64,000 nucleotides of DNA, from positions 23,841,501-23,905,500 of the forward strand of contig CM072861.1 of the NCBI GenBank assembly GCA_036937835.1, written 5' to 3'. A program made the translations under genes and the position numbers. The notes beneath the pieces are model-generated. The model was not told the origin of the DNA. It saw only the letters and a list, made by a program, of their open reading frames with translations, and did no database searches. Shown here in pieces: positions 38,957 to 50,597 of the stretch; the stretch's first letter is position 1, and each line of letters begins with the position of its first letter. The DNA comes from Pampus argenteus (Eukaryota > Chordata > Actinopteri > Scombriformes > Stromateidae).

Positions 38957-39458
38957 GTGAGACTCTTACAAACAATATTTTCATTTCCCTTCAGATCAAA
39001 GCTGAAACAGGGAAGGAGAAACACAACCTGCTATTCAGTAATACGTCAGAGCTTCATCAATAAATCAAAACCTGTTCTACGTATCTTCTACCAGCTGTTA
39101 ATCAGTTTCACACACTGATTTCCATCCCGTATCTTTTTGGTGTGAGATAAAACTTGTCGCCTACGTGTACTTTAAAAGCACCGTTAAAGAACAAAAAAGG
39201 TGTCATTGTATTGTGGAGGAAGTGTAACGTACACCTCAAAACCACCTGGAAAACATTTATTTCTATATACCCAAGAATTTATAGTAAAATTAAAATCCAT
39301 AAAACTTCCTGAGATATATTTAAAACTTCATTTTGAGAGTAAATTAAAAGATCACGAGTTAAGAGAGAGTTTAGAAAATTCTTACTTATAATACTCAAGA
39401 TTTAAGGTTCATGCCGATTGAGAATCTTTATTAAAACGATATTCATCTTCATTCTTAG
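38957..39458 (+). other. fat2 intron 3
   Basis: Phase 0 intron of 502 bp, donor GAG/GTGAGA and acceptor TTCTTAG. AT-rich with no other feature recognised. Confidence 0.85.
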
Positions 39459-39770
39459 GTCATTGTCTCCGATAAAGGATCTCCATCGCTACGCTCCACC
39501 GCCACCGTCGTGATCAGAGTTCTGGACGACAACGACAACCGACCGAAGTTCACCGACAAACTTTTCCACGTCAAGCTGCCTGAACAGCGCCACCAGGCGG
39601 GCAAACAGGAAGTCTGCAGGATGATCGCCCATGACGACGATGAGGGTTCGAACGCCATGGTGACATACAAGCTGCAAGAAAACCGGGATGAGAGATTCGA
39701 GATTGACCCGGTGACTGGCGTGGTGACATCTCACGGTGATTTCTGGCCCGGGAACTACAGCATACTCACC
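39459..39770 (+). CDS. fat2: fat2 coding exon 4: end of cadherin repeat 11 and most of repeat 12
   Basis: Reads VIVSDKGSPSLRS, the linker DDNDNRPKF, then TDKLFHVKLPEQ, the acidic motif AHDDDEGSNAMVTY, DPVTGVVTS and ends NYSILT. Length 312 bp, phase 0 at both ends. The human FAT2 equivalent as I recall it ends EYNILT, which supports the border. The donor ACC/GTAGGT has C at the last exon base, so it is a weaker site than the others. Confidence 0.92.
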
Positions 39771-41030
39771 GTAGGTGTCCAGAACTGTTAAATACCAACC
39801 GTTTCATACACACTGACGTCTCGTTTTTGCTGCAGAAACATGTCTCCTGTCTTTCAGCTATAATAATAATGAGTCTGTGTTGCAGACTTTAAAGCCTTCA
39901 CCGGGCTCACCAGCTTTGCTAAAGAGGCTAAATTACCCGTGCATAATGCTCTGAATGGCACTTCACTAACACCTGCTCTGGGACCACTTAATGCTCCCGG
40001 TCCTTGTCATCACGCTGCTTTGTGGAAAGCAGGAAGGTTAACCAGCTGCAGAGTAGTTCTGTAGGATTTCAGCAACATCAAGAAACTTTGCTGACGCACA
40101 GAGCAGTCATTAAGAATTTAATTCGCTTGATGTTAAGCATCTTTACAGAGAATTAAAGGATAATCATTTTAGAATAATTTTCTTGTCAACAAATCCACGA
40201 TAAAGGCTAAAACCAACAATGTGGTAATATGGTACTTAAATACTTTCCCACCTCCCGATTCTTTCTGTGACACAGTATCATTAAAAAAAAAAAAAAAACT
40301 GTGAGGCTTAAACAACGGTAACAAGTGTATTTGTTGGGGACTATTTCCAGCCGCGGATTTATACTCATTGCATTAATCTGTACCAGAACGCTAGTGAGCA
40401 GGACGGCGTTTGTGGGATTAAGTTAAAATTGGACAAAAGTTGAAATGCTAATAAAATAAATTATTTATTATTATTATTGTCTATGTATCATGGACTTTTA
40501 AGCCTATAAAGCTCATTATCTTATTACTATTATTGTTTTATGTGTATGTTCTATTTTGGCTCATGCATGCACTAGGTAAGCAGCTTCATTAGCACGAGTC
40601 CCCGATTTGTAACTATTCATAATCATATTTTTACTCATAAGCAAGCAAGAATAATAAAAAGAGCAGTAACACGACAGCAGGACACTGATTCATCCGCTGC
40701 TGCAGGATCGGACGCTGGAGACTCCCGCAGCCCGCCGCGTGATACAAATCAGTGGCTCAGATCAGTCGTTTTTTCAGTCAGACGCTCTTCTAAATGCAAC
40801 TGTTAAATTCACTGTGAGGTAGCCAGAGAAAACTAGATACCTGCTGTCATGACAGGCCTATAAACGGAGCCTGGTAAGAACTTAATTTTCAAAATACAAA
40901 AACAAAACAATCTATAATTAATTTAATTAATCTGATAGCTACCCGTCCAGGCAAGACCTCACATTGTCTTACAGTATTTTTAATAAAGCCCTCATTACCA
41001 TGTTAATTTAATTGCTGTGTTACCTTTCAG
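39771..41030 (+). other. fat2 intron 4
   Basis: Phase 0 intron of 1,260 bp with acceptor TTACCTTTCAG. Contains a poly(A) run near 40286 and a short (TTA)n stretch near 40466; no gene recognised. Confidence 0.85.
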
Positions 41031-41238
41031 ATTAAAGCCACAGATCAGGGCAGCCCGTCAAAGTCGTCTACAGCAAGACTCGACATCGAGTGGATCGTCC
41101 GCCCGCCACCGTCTGCAGAGCCAATCACGTTTGACGAGCCCCACTTCACTTTTGCCGTGATGGAAACGGAGCCTGTCACTCACATGGTGGGCATCATCAT
41201 GACGGAGACGCATCAGCAGATGTGGTTCGATATCATAG
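41031..41238 (+). CDS. fat2: fat2 coding exon 5: end of cadherin repeat 12 and start of repeat 13
   Basis: Begins IKATDQGSPSKSSTARLDIEW, has the atypical linker without DxNDN (WIVRPPPSAEPITF), then FAVMETEPVTHMVGII and ends WFDII followed by a split glycine. Length 208 bp, phase 0 to phase 1. The MET.PV.HMVG stretch agrees with human FAT2 from memory, including the proline-rich linker. Donor ATAG/GTGAGA. Confidence 0.92.
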
Positions 41239-42307
41239 GTGAGAGGAAGGAACATATACTACACAGCATCTAAACTCTGTTATTGAGCTGAGTATTGATT
41301 GTTGTTCGGGTGTGGTGAGGAAAACAGAATAAACTTCAGGCAGTGATGGAAAAACAAAAAAAAAACAACAATTAATTTGTTTTCACGGTCGCCCAATTTG
41401 ACAAGACTGTGGTGAAAAACAAAAACCCAGCTGAAGTCAGACCACAGTGATCACTGGGTAATGACTTCTCATAGATCACACACAGTTTCTGCTTTATACA
41501 CTCCTGCAGACAAAATATAAGGAAATAATCCCTGACATTCGCCGTATTGCCACTTACAGCGAAGTGACAAACAGGTTACGAACATCATCAATCCTTATGA
41601 GTCTCCATATAAACGGGAGTCTAGTGTCTAAAGGTCAGAGATAAACAATATGAGTGCGACTTAAAGAAAGGCCAATCGATTTCATATCAGTCTGTGAAGT
41701 CATGTCTTAGATCGACCCCACTCTTTCTGAAGCTTGTCTTTTTCAGTCAGTTGTTTCCAAGAAGAGTTTTCATGAGCTTTTAGAGAGCTTGCCACAACTT
41801 GTGTGACTCAAGCTAAGTTGTGTTGTGTATTTTCATGGGATGACGGGACATATTTTATAACTAACTGATGTACAGGTGTACCCTGTGACATCACTGCCAG
41901 GCGTGGTTACACAAGCAACATGGCACGTTTCTAAACACACCCAGGGTGAAAACGAAGCTACTGCCAAGGCAGTGATTCAAGTATGGAAGATTATTATCAT
42001 ACAGGAAAGAAATTCTTGGTTTTTCATTCTTGTTAAAAGCTCCTTGTTGCACTCTGAGCTTTTGTCTGGGCATCTAAAAAAGTGCTGAAAAGCAAAAGAA
42101 TACAAACAGCGAAAAAAGACGTGAAAGCATGAAGTTTGTGCAGAAAAGCCCTGAAGGTACATGAAGGCCTTCGGCGATGGTGAATGTTTATGTTCTGTTT
42201 GAAAAGTGGTTAAACATTTAATCTACACAAAAGTCCCTTTGTGGTCTTTCAAAAATATCAAGACAATTTTTTGACATGCCTTAAAGGGACAATGTATAGC
42301 TTAGTGG

Positions 42308-42315
42308 GAGGTGGG
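42308..42315. repeat. target-site duplication, left copy
   Basis: GAGGTGGG, identical to 43208-43215 on the other side of the hAT element. Confidence 0.85.
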
Positions 42316-43207
42316 CAGAGGTGTCAGAAGTATTCACATTCATTACCCAAGTAGAAGTATAGATACTAGGGTTTAAAAAGACTTCTGTAGAAGTTGAAGT
42401 ATCACCTCAAGATTTTTACTCAAGTAGAAGTGTAAAAGTACTGGCTTCAAAACTACTTAAAGTAGAAAAGTAAAAGTAATTTAAAGAGAAAAAAAAGCCA
42501 TCAAATGTTATAGGCCCTGCGCCACAGGACCCTACAGTGCTCTACACGACCCCCCCCCCCCCCAAAAAAAATAAATAAAAAAAAACATAATTTTTCTAAG
42601 GGCTATAATAAATAATGTTATATTAAAATGTTATGTTGAAAAATTCAGCCCCATATATGCCCAATGAAAATGAATGCATTTTTGTATAATGCAAATGCAT
42701 TAAAGAACCATATATGTGTGCTACTGAGCACAGTACTGGCGGCAACGCGAGTGGAAGCAACGCGAGTGGAAGCAACGCGAGTGGAAGCACAGTACTGGCC
42801 GCAACACGAGTCGCGACACTGAAGCATCGCTACGTGCTTCACACCTGAGCTACAATTCCATAAAACCACTGCTTCGAAGCTTGCTTGCGTGTGACGTGAT
42901 TTGTAACAGGCAGGGGCGACAGACCAATAGTGTGTCGGAATGGTATATGTTTATACTTCTCATCCAATCACAATCAAATTCAGTCTACGTTTTTTAACAA
43001 TGAAAAAACCAAGGCCGAAATGAAATATGAGTAACGAGGTTGTTTAAAAAATGTAAGGAGTAGAAAGTACCGATAATTGCATGAAAATGTAAGGAGTAAA
43101 AGTAAAAAGTCGACTGAAAAATAATTACTCCAGTAAAGTATAGATACCCAAAAACTCTACTTAAGTAAAGTAACGAAGTATGTGTACTTCGTTACTTGAC
43201 AGGTCTG
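42316..43207. mobile_element. non-autonomous hAT transposon (892 bp) in fat2 intron 5
   Basis: The ends are inverted repeats, CAGAGGTGTCA on the left and TGACAGGTCTG on the right (9 of 11 positions pair). The element is flanked by a perfect 8-bp duplication GAGGTGGG at 42308-42315 and 43208-43215, the size expected for hAT insertion. Both subterminal regions are rich in AAGTA/TACTT motifs. The interior has no transposase frame; it holds a poly(C)-poly(A) stretch near 42550-42590 and a 15-bp tandem repeat. It is therefore a non-autonomous copy that needed a transposase from elsewhere. Confidence 0.85.
42742..42786. repeat. 15-bp tandem repeat, three copies, inside the hAT element
   Basis: Three exact copies of GCAACGCGAGTGGAA lie head to tail, followed by a diverged GCAACACGAG at about 42811. 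CAGTACTGGC flanks the array on the left and recurs on the right. Confidence 0.9.
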
Positions 43208-43215
43208 GAGGTGGG
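43208..43215. repeat. target-site duplication, right copy
   Basis: GAGGTGGG, identical to 42308-42315 on the other side of the hAT element. Confidence 0.85.
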
Positions 43216-45323
43216 TGTGACTGCTGGCTTTACCTGACACTGTTCACCTGCATGTTGACTCTTATCCCCACACATACAGTCAGTGTACACGCACAGACAT
43301 GCACATGAACACAACGAGATTTCCTGACGATTATTTCTGTCAAATCTTCAGGATTCGGCTGCAGACCTATTAAAATAATGTGAACTTTAGTTTTCCTGCT
43401 TGTTTCTTGTTGGTATTTAAGAGGAGAATGATTCAAATTGAAGCTCCTTGCAGTATTTGCAGTAAAATAGATGGAGATAGATGCTGTAGATGGATAAATA
43501 CAAACACAAAATAGATGCATAATACAACATTGCTGTCACAAAAGGCTGAGTGTTCCCAGAGGGATGTATGAATAGAGAAAGAAGGATAAGGAGAGGAAAA
43601 AAAGGTCTTGGTGTCAGCAGTACCAGCAGGACGTTTTCTCTCTGTGAGGATAAATCAGCAGCGTTCCTCCTCTCATCACTTGCCAGATCACCACAGGCAG
43701 GACTACTGGTCTGTCCTCCTGTCTCCTTTCCTCCCTGGCGCCCTCTATTTTGACTCTTCACATCCCCAAATATTAGGAAAAGGACTCTCGCAAAGAACTG
43801 TATGGAAAATTAAAGGTATTGTTGAGGGTTATGAATTCTCAACAGGTATATTTAGATTTTTAGTTGAGGGGAAATCAGCCCTCTGACTCCGGAGGTGTCA
43901 ACTTCTCATTCGACCCTTTTAAACCTCGCAGGAAAACACATCGAGCTTTGCCAGTCTGTTTCCTGCCAGGAGGGGCAGCATGTGCAGAGAAAGACCTTCC
44001 TGGTTCTTCCTGTTCAGTTTGTTGTGCCAAGCTCGACCCCTGCCAGAGCGCAGCAGAGCGCAGCGGGACACAACAGACACTCTTGAGCATCCCTGAGGGG
44101 ACATTCGGTTGCTTCATAGCTGCTGACGCCGGATGTTACGTCTTCTGTGTTACGTTATGTCACGAAGCGACGGAGTCCTGATTGTCCTGGTGGGACTTTA
44201 GGATGAGTTGGAAAAGAACCAGTTAATATAACGTGGTGTAAATAGTGTTTATAGTTGCTATAAACAGACTCTATAAAAGGCAGAGTGCAAAGGTATTTCC
44301 AGAGCTGTTCGACTGTCCGACAAGCAGTTCTGGTTCTGAGTAAACCAGCAGCGACTCTTCATTATCAGAATAAATGTAACAATAACAGCATAAATACAGA
44401 CGATTGCAGGTAAAAGTCATTCGTTCAAAAGGTAGATTTACCTGTAAAACTACCTAAATATCAAAAGTAAAACCAGTCATGTTGAAGAAAGGTTTTTAAA
44501 GTTTTTAATCTTGTTGTTGTTGTTATTGGAGGATGTGTTCGCAGTAGCTTTGACAGCTAGTTTTTCTCCCTGTGTGGTCTAATTATCAGTGATGGCCTGT
44601 CAGCCGTCAGATCAACCAACCCTTTTCTCTTCTATCCTCTAATTGTGTTTTTAATCATGATAATGATGATAATCCAGCCTCGGTTTTCATGTGACTACAT
44701 GATGAGACGAGTGACTGGCCACCATGTTTCTTCTCTATCCCACCGCAGTCTGATCCACAGTCACATATCACTGACCCTCATCTTAGCATAGGCAGATGAG
44801 GGAATGTTGTTCTGTCACAGGACTCCGCTCCCATGCCGATATGATCGGGTATCTATCGCCTCACTTTACCTTCCTCCTCTCCAGCAGCAAAACCCAGATG
44901 CCTATCGACGCTCTCTGCCCATGAGATAAGTCTTAGAGAGACAAATGAAGACTTCCCTCGCTGTCAAAACGTCTTCTGTGAATCTGCTCAAAAACGACAC
45001 GCTGTGCAAACACAAAATAAGCTACAGGATATCAAAGTGCAGGCGAGGGTGGATGGATGCCATATCCCTCCAGCTCCACTGGACTGTGATCTGTGATGTG
45101 TGATGTGTGCGCTGGAGCGCGGCCCAGCTGGGTGTGATAGAGTCGGGATGAGGGTCAGCACCTGCAGGTCCGAGGCCGCGGCTCTCTGCTGGAGAGGAGG
45201 AGGAGTTCAGTCAACTCTGGGTCTGAATCCAGCAGTTTCCTGATAGTTTGTGATAGAAAGACAACGAGAAATGCCTGCATGAGAAGAATTTGTTCCCCTT
45301 CATAAAAGGGTTGGATTGCAATT

Positions 45324-45440
45324 CTTAAGGGATAGTTCGACGTTTTGGGAAATCTGCATCTGTTGAGCGTTAGACGAAGTAATTTACAGTTACCACCAGC
45401 ATCTGGTTGTCTTAGTTTAGCAAAGATAGCGAAGAACATA
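45324..45440 (+). repeat. degenerate dispersed repeat (possible)
   Basis: The segment starts AAGGGATAGTTCGACGTTTT and continues with GGGAAAT and a TTAGTTTAGC motif. It resembles, from memory, a repeat common in percomorph fish. A second fragment with TTTTGGGAAATAC and GCCAAGAGTTAGAT lies at about 51369-51415. Borders are uncertain. Confidence 0.4.
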
Positions 45441-46990
45441 TCGACTAATCTGACTTTATTCAAAGCTCTTTAAGTAAAATCTTGTTTTTAAATCTGTACA
45501 AAAACAAGCAAGTTATTTAATTTAAAATCTTATCATCCCTCACTGATACATAACATCTATAACATACAATCACATGACAAATATGAAAATATTTGTATGG
45601 TTGCTGCACCGTACCGATCCGTGATACGTTTGATTGTTTTTCGTCTGAAGTGTCACTCTGAGCCTGTGTTCAGATGTCTGGAGGATTTGTTGAAATGACA
45701 TTTCTGTGGGTTTTTGTAGGTGAAGGATGTTTTGTAACTGTCCCACACAGCGGGTAGGAAGAAGAAAGCCCATCGTCATTTCTGACCCTCACCTGTCGTC
45801 ACCTCCATCAGCAGAATGGTTTTTCTCTGCGGGGTAAACATGTACAGTCCCTCCTCTGCAGAGCGGAGCTGTTGAGGCAGGTCAGTTACCTGGAGGAGAC
45901 CCTGAGGCTGGACCAGGCCGGCTTTAGAAATGAAACATCCCAGTGTTACTATGTCTGCGAGCTCTTACTGGAGGAAGTACTGGGGGGGGAAACAACATCT
46001 GTTTCATGGTTATTTCAACTTGCCCTCATTGACTTCCCCTCAAGGGAATGTCTGCTGCCATCTTTACAGCATTTCTCTGATATCCAGTTACACTGTTTGA
46101 CCCTTTAAGAATCAGGAGAATGAGTCGACTTTAGGAGCACAAAATACTTTATAATCGTAAAACCAAAACTATGAGCTAGAAGATGCTAAAAAGAGTTGAT
46201 GTCAGTCTTTTGATTCTTTAGCAAAAGAAATATTGATCACTGAACATTAAACAGTTACTCATGTATTTGTGTTTAAGTTGATTTTTGAATGTATTTTATT
46301 GATATATAAGGACGTTCTAAAGAAAAGTCAAGGATGGCCTGTTAAATGACGCGTGAGCCTTGTTGCCACATGAACCTGACCCGGATCAGCAGCAGAAGGA
46401 TTGATGGACAGATTAAAAATGTCAGTGAGATTTCTGCATTAGTGCATCCTTGTAACATGACATTTAACGTACACTTTTTTTTCCCTTCCTAACAGTAGCA
46501 TGAGTAAAATATATTTTGTGCATGGCCAGCTCCGGGAGGGAAATTGAACGTCCAAACTTGGCAGGGTTATCATTTCTTCCTAGAGATGACCACTAAAGTG
46601 AAAAATTGCTTTCACAGTACATCTTCCTCTCTGTGTGCTGAGACGACAGCTGGATTCAGAAAGACTTCCTGGATGCTGATGTGTGTCTCAGAGGAAGTCA
46701 ATCCAGAGATTTGGGGATCTAAATCAGTTAAACAGAGCTGTCAATGTGGCTGATTAGGCTTCAGTGTTTCAGTCATTAAGGCGTGTCTGACAGAAATAGA
46801 CCTCTGGACGACCCTATTATCTATCGATCGGGAACAAACAGAGAGGAGAAGTGTGTGAGTGTGTGTGTTTGCGTTATAATGTAAGAAGAGGGAATGTGAG
46901 GTCGATAAAATGAGAGAAATCATGAAAAAAAGAAACATGATTTAAATTGACATGGTGGAGCCTCAGCCATCACATAATAGAAACATATTG

Positions 46991-47016
46991 GTGTGTGTGT
47001 GTGTGTGTGTGTGTGT
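46991..47016 (+). repeat. (GT)n microsatellite in intron 5
   Basis: Thirteen uninterrupted GT units. Confidence 0.9.
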
Positions 47017-47111
47017 TTAGCCCTTTGCAAGGTGGATATCTTAATAAACACCATCTGGCAGAGCAGGCATGAGGTTTACCTTTTTCACACATGCACACAC
47101 ACAACCTGCTG

Positions 47112-47218
47112 AGAGAGAGAAGGAAGACATGAAAAGCAAGTGGTGCAGGATGAAGAGCAAAAAGAGGAAAGAGAGAAAGAGAAGGATAGAGGAGTTAAGG
47201 GAAGAGAGGAACAGATGG
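47112..47218 (+). repeat. polypurine tract in intron 5
   Basis: Roughly 105 bases composed mostly of A and G on the + strand (GAGAGAGAAGGAAG and similar). Such mirror-like purine tracts can adopt triplex DNA; no gene is visible. Confidence 0.6.
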
Positions 47219-48549
47219 ATGGAGTGAGTCAGTGTTATTGCAGGTTTAAAACACAGGATGTGTCAAAATCAGGTGATATATAACAAAGAGAAGAAGCAAA
47301 ACAATCACAAATGGGTAAATAATCACATAAATAAAGGCTAGAACAGAGCTACAAGCACAGTGATGTGTAATTTAAAGAAAAGCCACATCTGAGCAAAGCA
47401 GCGTTTCAAAGCCAGACGACAGCTCAGAGGTCACTTTTCATTGTGAACAAAACAAAGTGTTGAGGTAAATGAGAGAGTAGTAAGAATATTTTTCAACCGT
47501 TAAAAACAGACTGTATGGATGTTTGGAGGCCAGAGTTGCTGCTTATGGCTTGATTTTCTGTTTGGATCAGGACCTTTAAATCAGGAGTGCAGGGTGTCGA
47601 GACTATAATGACTCAATGAGAAAATTATTTCTACATAGAAGTTCATACTTTTTGAATGGGAGCCAGTTGGAGAGTCTAGTGACCGTCAGTGGTATTGCAC
47701 GTTAAGCTATCAGCTATCTAACAACATTTATCCCCTGGGGGCAACGGTTCAATGTTTCAGGGCTTCCAGTGTAGCAAGCAGATATACGGATATCTATATT
47801 CTCCGTTTTCTGGTCGCTGTTTACAGTCTGATTAGCAAAAGATGACATTTTGGCTAATCTCTATAAACGGATATATGCACACGAATGCAGATACATGTTT
47901 AATAAAGCTGATAGCTGATGGTTTCCGCCTCTTTTGCTCTCTTTACTCGAACTACAAACAAAAACCAGATCGCTTCTGGGACCAAAATCTTGTTGTATCT
48001 TGTGGCAGCAGGACAGAAAAGAGATACAATCCAGTTTAAATATAAACTCATATAGACGGTCAGACGGGCAGGTAGACAGGTGATCCGACAGACAGCGTTG
48101 CTGCTGTTGTGGTCCGGCAATAAATAATAATCAAAATGTCCTGCTGTGATGGATGGATTCATACAAAGAGGAGAAAATCTGTTCTTGTCTCTGTCGTATT
48201 TCAGTTTAACAGGATGAATTCATCAAAAACAAATTTACAAAAGTGGTAAACACATTCAAGCCAGATGACACGTCTGTCTTGATGATTAACTACATTAATT
48301 CATGATTAATTACTTCATTACAAATCATTTAATTGTGGTGAGGGTCAATTCAAAGCGCCCCCCGTCGGAGAATCATTGCAAATCTTCAAATACTGGAGGA
48401 TGATGTCAAGATGCATCAGACGTATCATCAGATATTACACCTTACAGCTGGATGCAACCTGATCCAAAACCCTCACGTATTTGCAGCATCAACACCTGAC
48501 ATAAACGATCTTTCTCCTTTTCTCTCCTCGGTCTCTCTTTCTCTGTCAG

Positions 48550-48689
48550 GTGGTGATGAGGAAAAGGACTTTGACATCCAGAAGAATGCAGGAACCATCT
48601 CCATCGCCCGCCGGCTCGATGCAGCTCGGCGCTCCAACTACAACCTGACGGTTCGGGTCACTGACGGCCACCAGAGTGCCACCACACAG
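48550..48689 (+). CDS. fat2: fat2 coding exon 6: middle of cadherin repeat 13
   Basis: Reads G/GDEEKDFDIQKNAGTISIARRLDAARRSNYNLTV and ends SATTQ. Length 140 bp, phase 1 to phase 0. The motif RRSNYNLTV...TDG agrees with human FAT2 from memory. An N-glycosylation sequon NLT is present. The open frame runs past the donor CACAG/GTTAGA, which is why the exon end is placed by splice signal and by continuity with exon 7. Confidence 0.92.
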
Positions 48690-49268
48690 GTTAGAAACAT
48701 GAACCGTACTGCTTTTTCCAGACTGGAAAAACACACAAGAATTAGATTAATGCTTCACATATAAAGAAGGAAGTGTGTGAACAAGAATCCAAAACATCCA
48801 TCTATTGAATATAAAACCAAGAGGAAGATTTATGGCAAAATAGAAAAGATATAACAAATGAAAATGCTTTTTTCTTTCTTTGCCTGCAGGGAAGAGTTTC
48901 ATGTTTAGTTGTCCCAGATTTGTTAATTCAGTCTGAAGTTCAAACCCCATCTCAGGGCTGCTAGTAGTATATAAAAGTAATATTTGGTGAGCCATGTAAC
49001 ATTTATGTAACGTTGAGCCATGAACTTTGGTCTGAGCGGAGACTGAAAAATCCCTTTTGTTCCATATTTTTTTCTGTATATATCAGGTACCAAAACCAAA
49101 ACATCCTTTTTGAACATTTTGAAAATCTGTGGCTTTAAATCTAATCTTAACTCCTGCGTGCAGCGGCGGATCAGGTGCTCAGAGTCAAAGTGCTGCCTTC
49201 CATATTTAATGTCATTCATGCTGAGCATCCATTTTCTCAAACCCTGTGTATTTCATCTCAAACTGCAG
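48690..49268 (+). other. fat2 intron 6
   Basis: Phase 0 intron of 579 bp, acceptor AAACTGCAG. No repeat or gene recognised. Confidence 0.85.
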
Positions 49269-49331
49269 GCTTACATCCGTGTGCTGGACATGAATGAGCA
49301 TCGTCCCGTCTTCCTGAAGACACTGTATGAG
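49269..49331 (+). CDS. fat2: fat2 coding exon 7: 63-bp exon at the repeat 13/14 linker
   Basis: Encodes only 21 residues, AYIRVLDMNEHRPVFLKTLYE, which is the last strand of repeat 13, the linker (DMNEH replaces DxNDN) and the first strand of repeat 14. Phase 0 on both sides. Donor GAG/GTGAGA. The following exon resumes with VRVPED, a normal cadherin continuation. Confidence 0.92.
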
Positions 49332-49962
49332 GTGAGATGAAGATCTGTACTCTTAAAGATGTTACTCTTAAGTCTGTTTTACAGGGGTCTGTGTTTTTAC
49401 TACTGCATATGTGAGAAAGTATATTGTCATTTTCCCGGCGACCATTAAAAGAATACACAACATATATATATTTGGTCTTTATTGATTAGCTCTTTATGAA
49501 CTGTTCCAAGCAGTCTGAAGGTTTTAGAGTACAAAGCTACAGTATGTATATCAGTAAAGTACAGCAGTCGAATAGAAAGCTCTAAGCAGCTACAGCAGTA
49601 ATACCTGAGAAGACCTTCCCTGTAGATAATTATAGGTATGTCAGAGATGCAACCAGGTGTGAAAAGCAGATGTAATGAGTAATGTTGGTCTATAATCTGA
49701 AGAAAAAAATAAGGATAGTTTGAGATAGTTGATAGATAGTTTTGCTGTCTTGCTGAGAGTTGGATGCACTCACTGCAACCAGTTCTGGTTTTTGTAGTAG
49801 AGATTATCAGGTTAGGTTATCAGACAGTCAGTACAAGGTGGCTGAATCACTGTTGTTTCCTTAATAACAGTAATCAGTGTCTTTAGGCAGGCCATTAGGA
49901 ATAAAAACTGTGCACAGATTGAAGAGTCGAGTTGACCTGTCTCCTGTCCCTGTTTGTTTAAG
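49332..49962 (+). other. fat2 intron 7
   Basis: Phase 0 intron of 631 bp, acceptor TGTTTGTTTAAG. No gene or clear repeat recognised. Confidence 0.85.
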
Positions 49963-50175
49963 GTGAGAGTTCCTGAGGACACCTCCCCGTGGAAGGACAT
50001 CCTGCAGATCAATGCGCAGGACGCCGACACCAACAGTAAGCTGGTGTACTCCATCCAAAGCAGCCTCCACCCGGACAGCACCAAGTTCTTCCATCTGGAC
50101 CCAAAAAGCGGCGTCCTGGTGATGACTGAGGAGCTGGACTACGAGATGATCTCCGTTCATACACTCATCGTTATG
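49963..50175 (+). CDS. fat2: fat2 coding exon 8: cadherin repeat 14
   Basis: Reads VRVPEDTSPWKDILQINAQDADTNSKLVYSI, then HLDPKSGVLVMTEELDYE and ends LIVM. Length 213 bp, phase 0 at both ends. PED, DAD and LDYE are the calcium-site elements of a cadherin repeat; the A-D-x-N-G type motif is shortened to ADTNSKL as in human FAT2 (from memory, DKGKSL). Donor ATG/GTAATG. Confidence 0.93.
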
Positions 50176-50386
50176 GTAATGACGCTTTTATATCAGTAGA
50201 TTAATTTTATTATTAGATTACATTAGAAATTAAAAAAAATGTCTAAGAAGGAGATAACTGTAAAAAAAATAAACAAATGTGTTTTGAAGAAAATGAAATC
50301 GACAAATACTGTACATAACATTAAAGGACAGAAAACTGTACTGTAAAAGCCATAAAAGACACTAATATTTCACCGCTCCTCCTCAG
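50176..50386 (+). other. fat2 intron 8
   Basis: Short phase 0 intron of 211 bp, AT-rich, acceptor CGCTCCTCCTCAG. Confidence 0.88.
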
Positions 50387-50597
50387 GTGCGTGACCAGGA
50401 GATCCCAGTCAAGAGGAACTTTGTGAAAGTGGTGATTCATGTGGAGGACTGTAACGACCACTCGCCAGCCTTCCTCAGCCCCCGCTACGAGGCCAGCATC
50501 TCCAACCTGGCCCCTAGAGGCTCTGAGGTCATCCGGGTCAAGGCCTTGGACAAGGACATGGGCAGCAATGCCGACATCAGCTACTCTCTGCACTCTG
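50387..50597 (+). CDS. fat2: fat2 coding exon 9: end of repeat 14 and first half of repeat 15
   Basis: Begins VRDQEIPVKRNFVKVVIHVED, linker DCNDHSPAF, then SPRYEASISNLAPRGSEVI and the motif ALDKDMGSNADISYSLHS, ending within a glycine codon (phase 1). Length 211 bp. VRDQE.P.KRNFV..TIHVED is a FAT2-like string by memory. Donor TCTG/GTGAGC. Confidence 0.93.

Larger units (their letters stand above)
41239..48549 (+). other. fat2 intron 5, longest complete intron in the window
   Basis: Phase 1 intron of 7,311 bp. It contains an 892-bp hAT element (42316-43207), a possible degenerate dispersed repeat near 45324-45440, GT repeats near 46852 and 46991-47016, and a purine-rich tract at about 47112-47218. 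Open frames inside it show no similarity I recognise. Acceptor follows a long CT-rich tract ending CTGTCAG. Confidence 0.85.

Noticed and set aside
42282..42307. TTAAAGGGACAAT start beside the intron 5 hAT element as a second MITE
   Set aside because: Resembles the left end of the MITE at 26115, but no matching right end was found.
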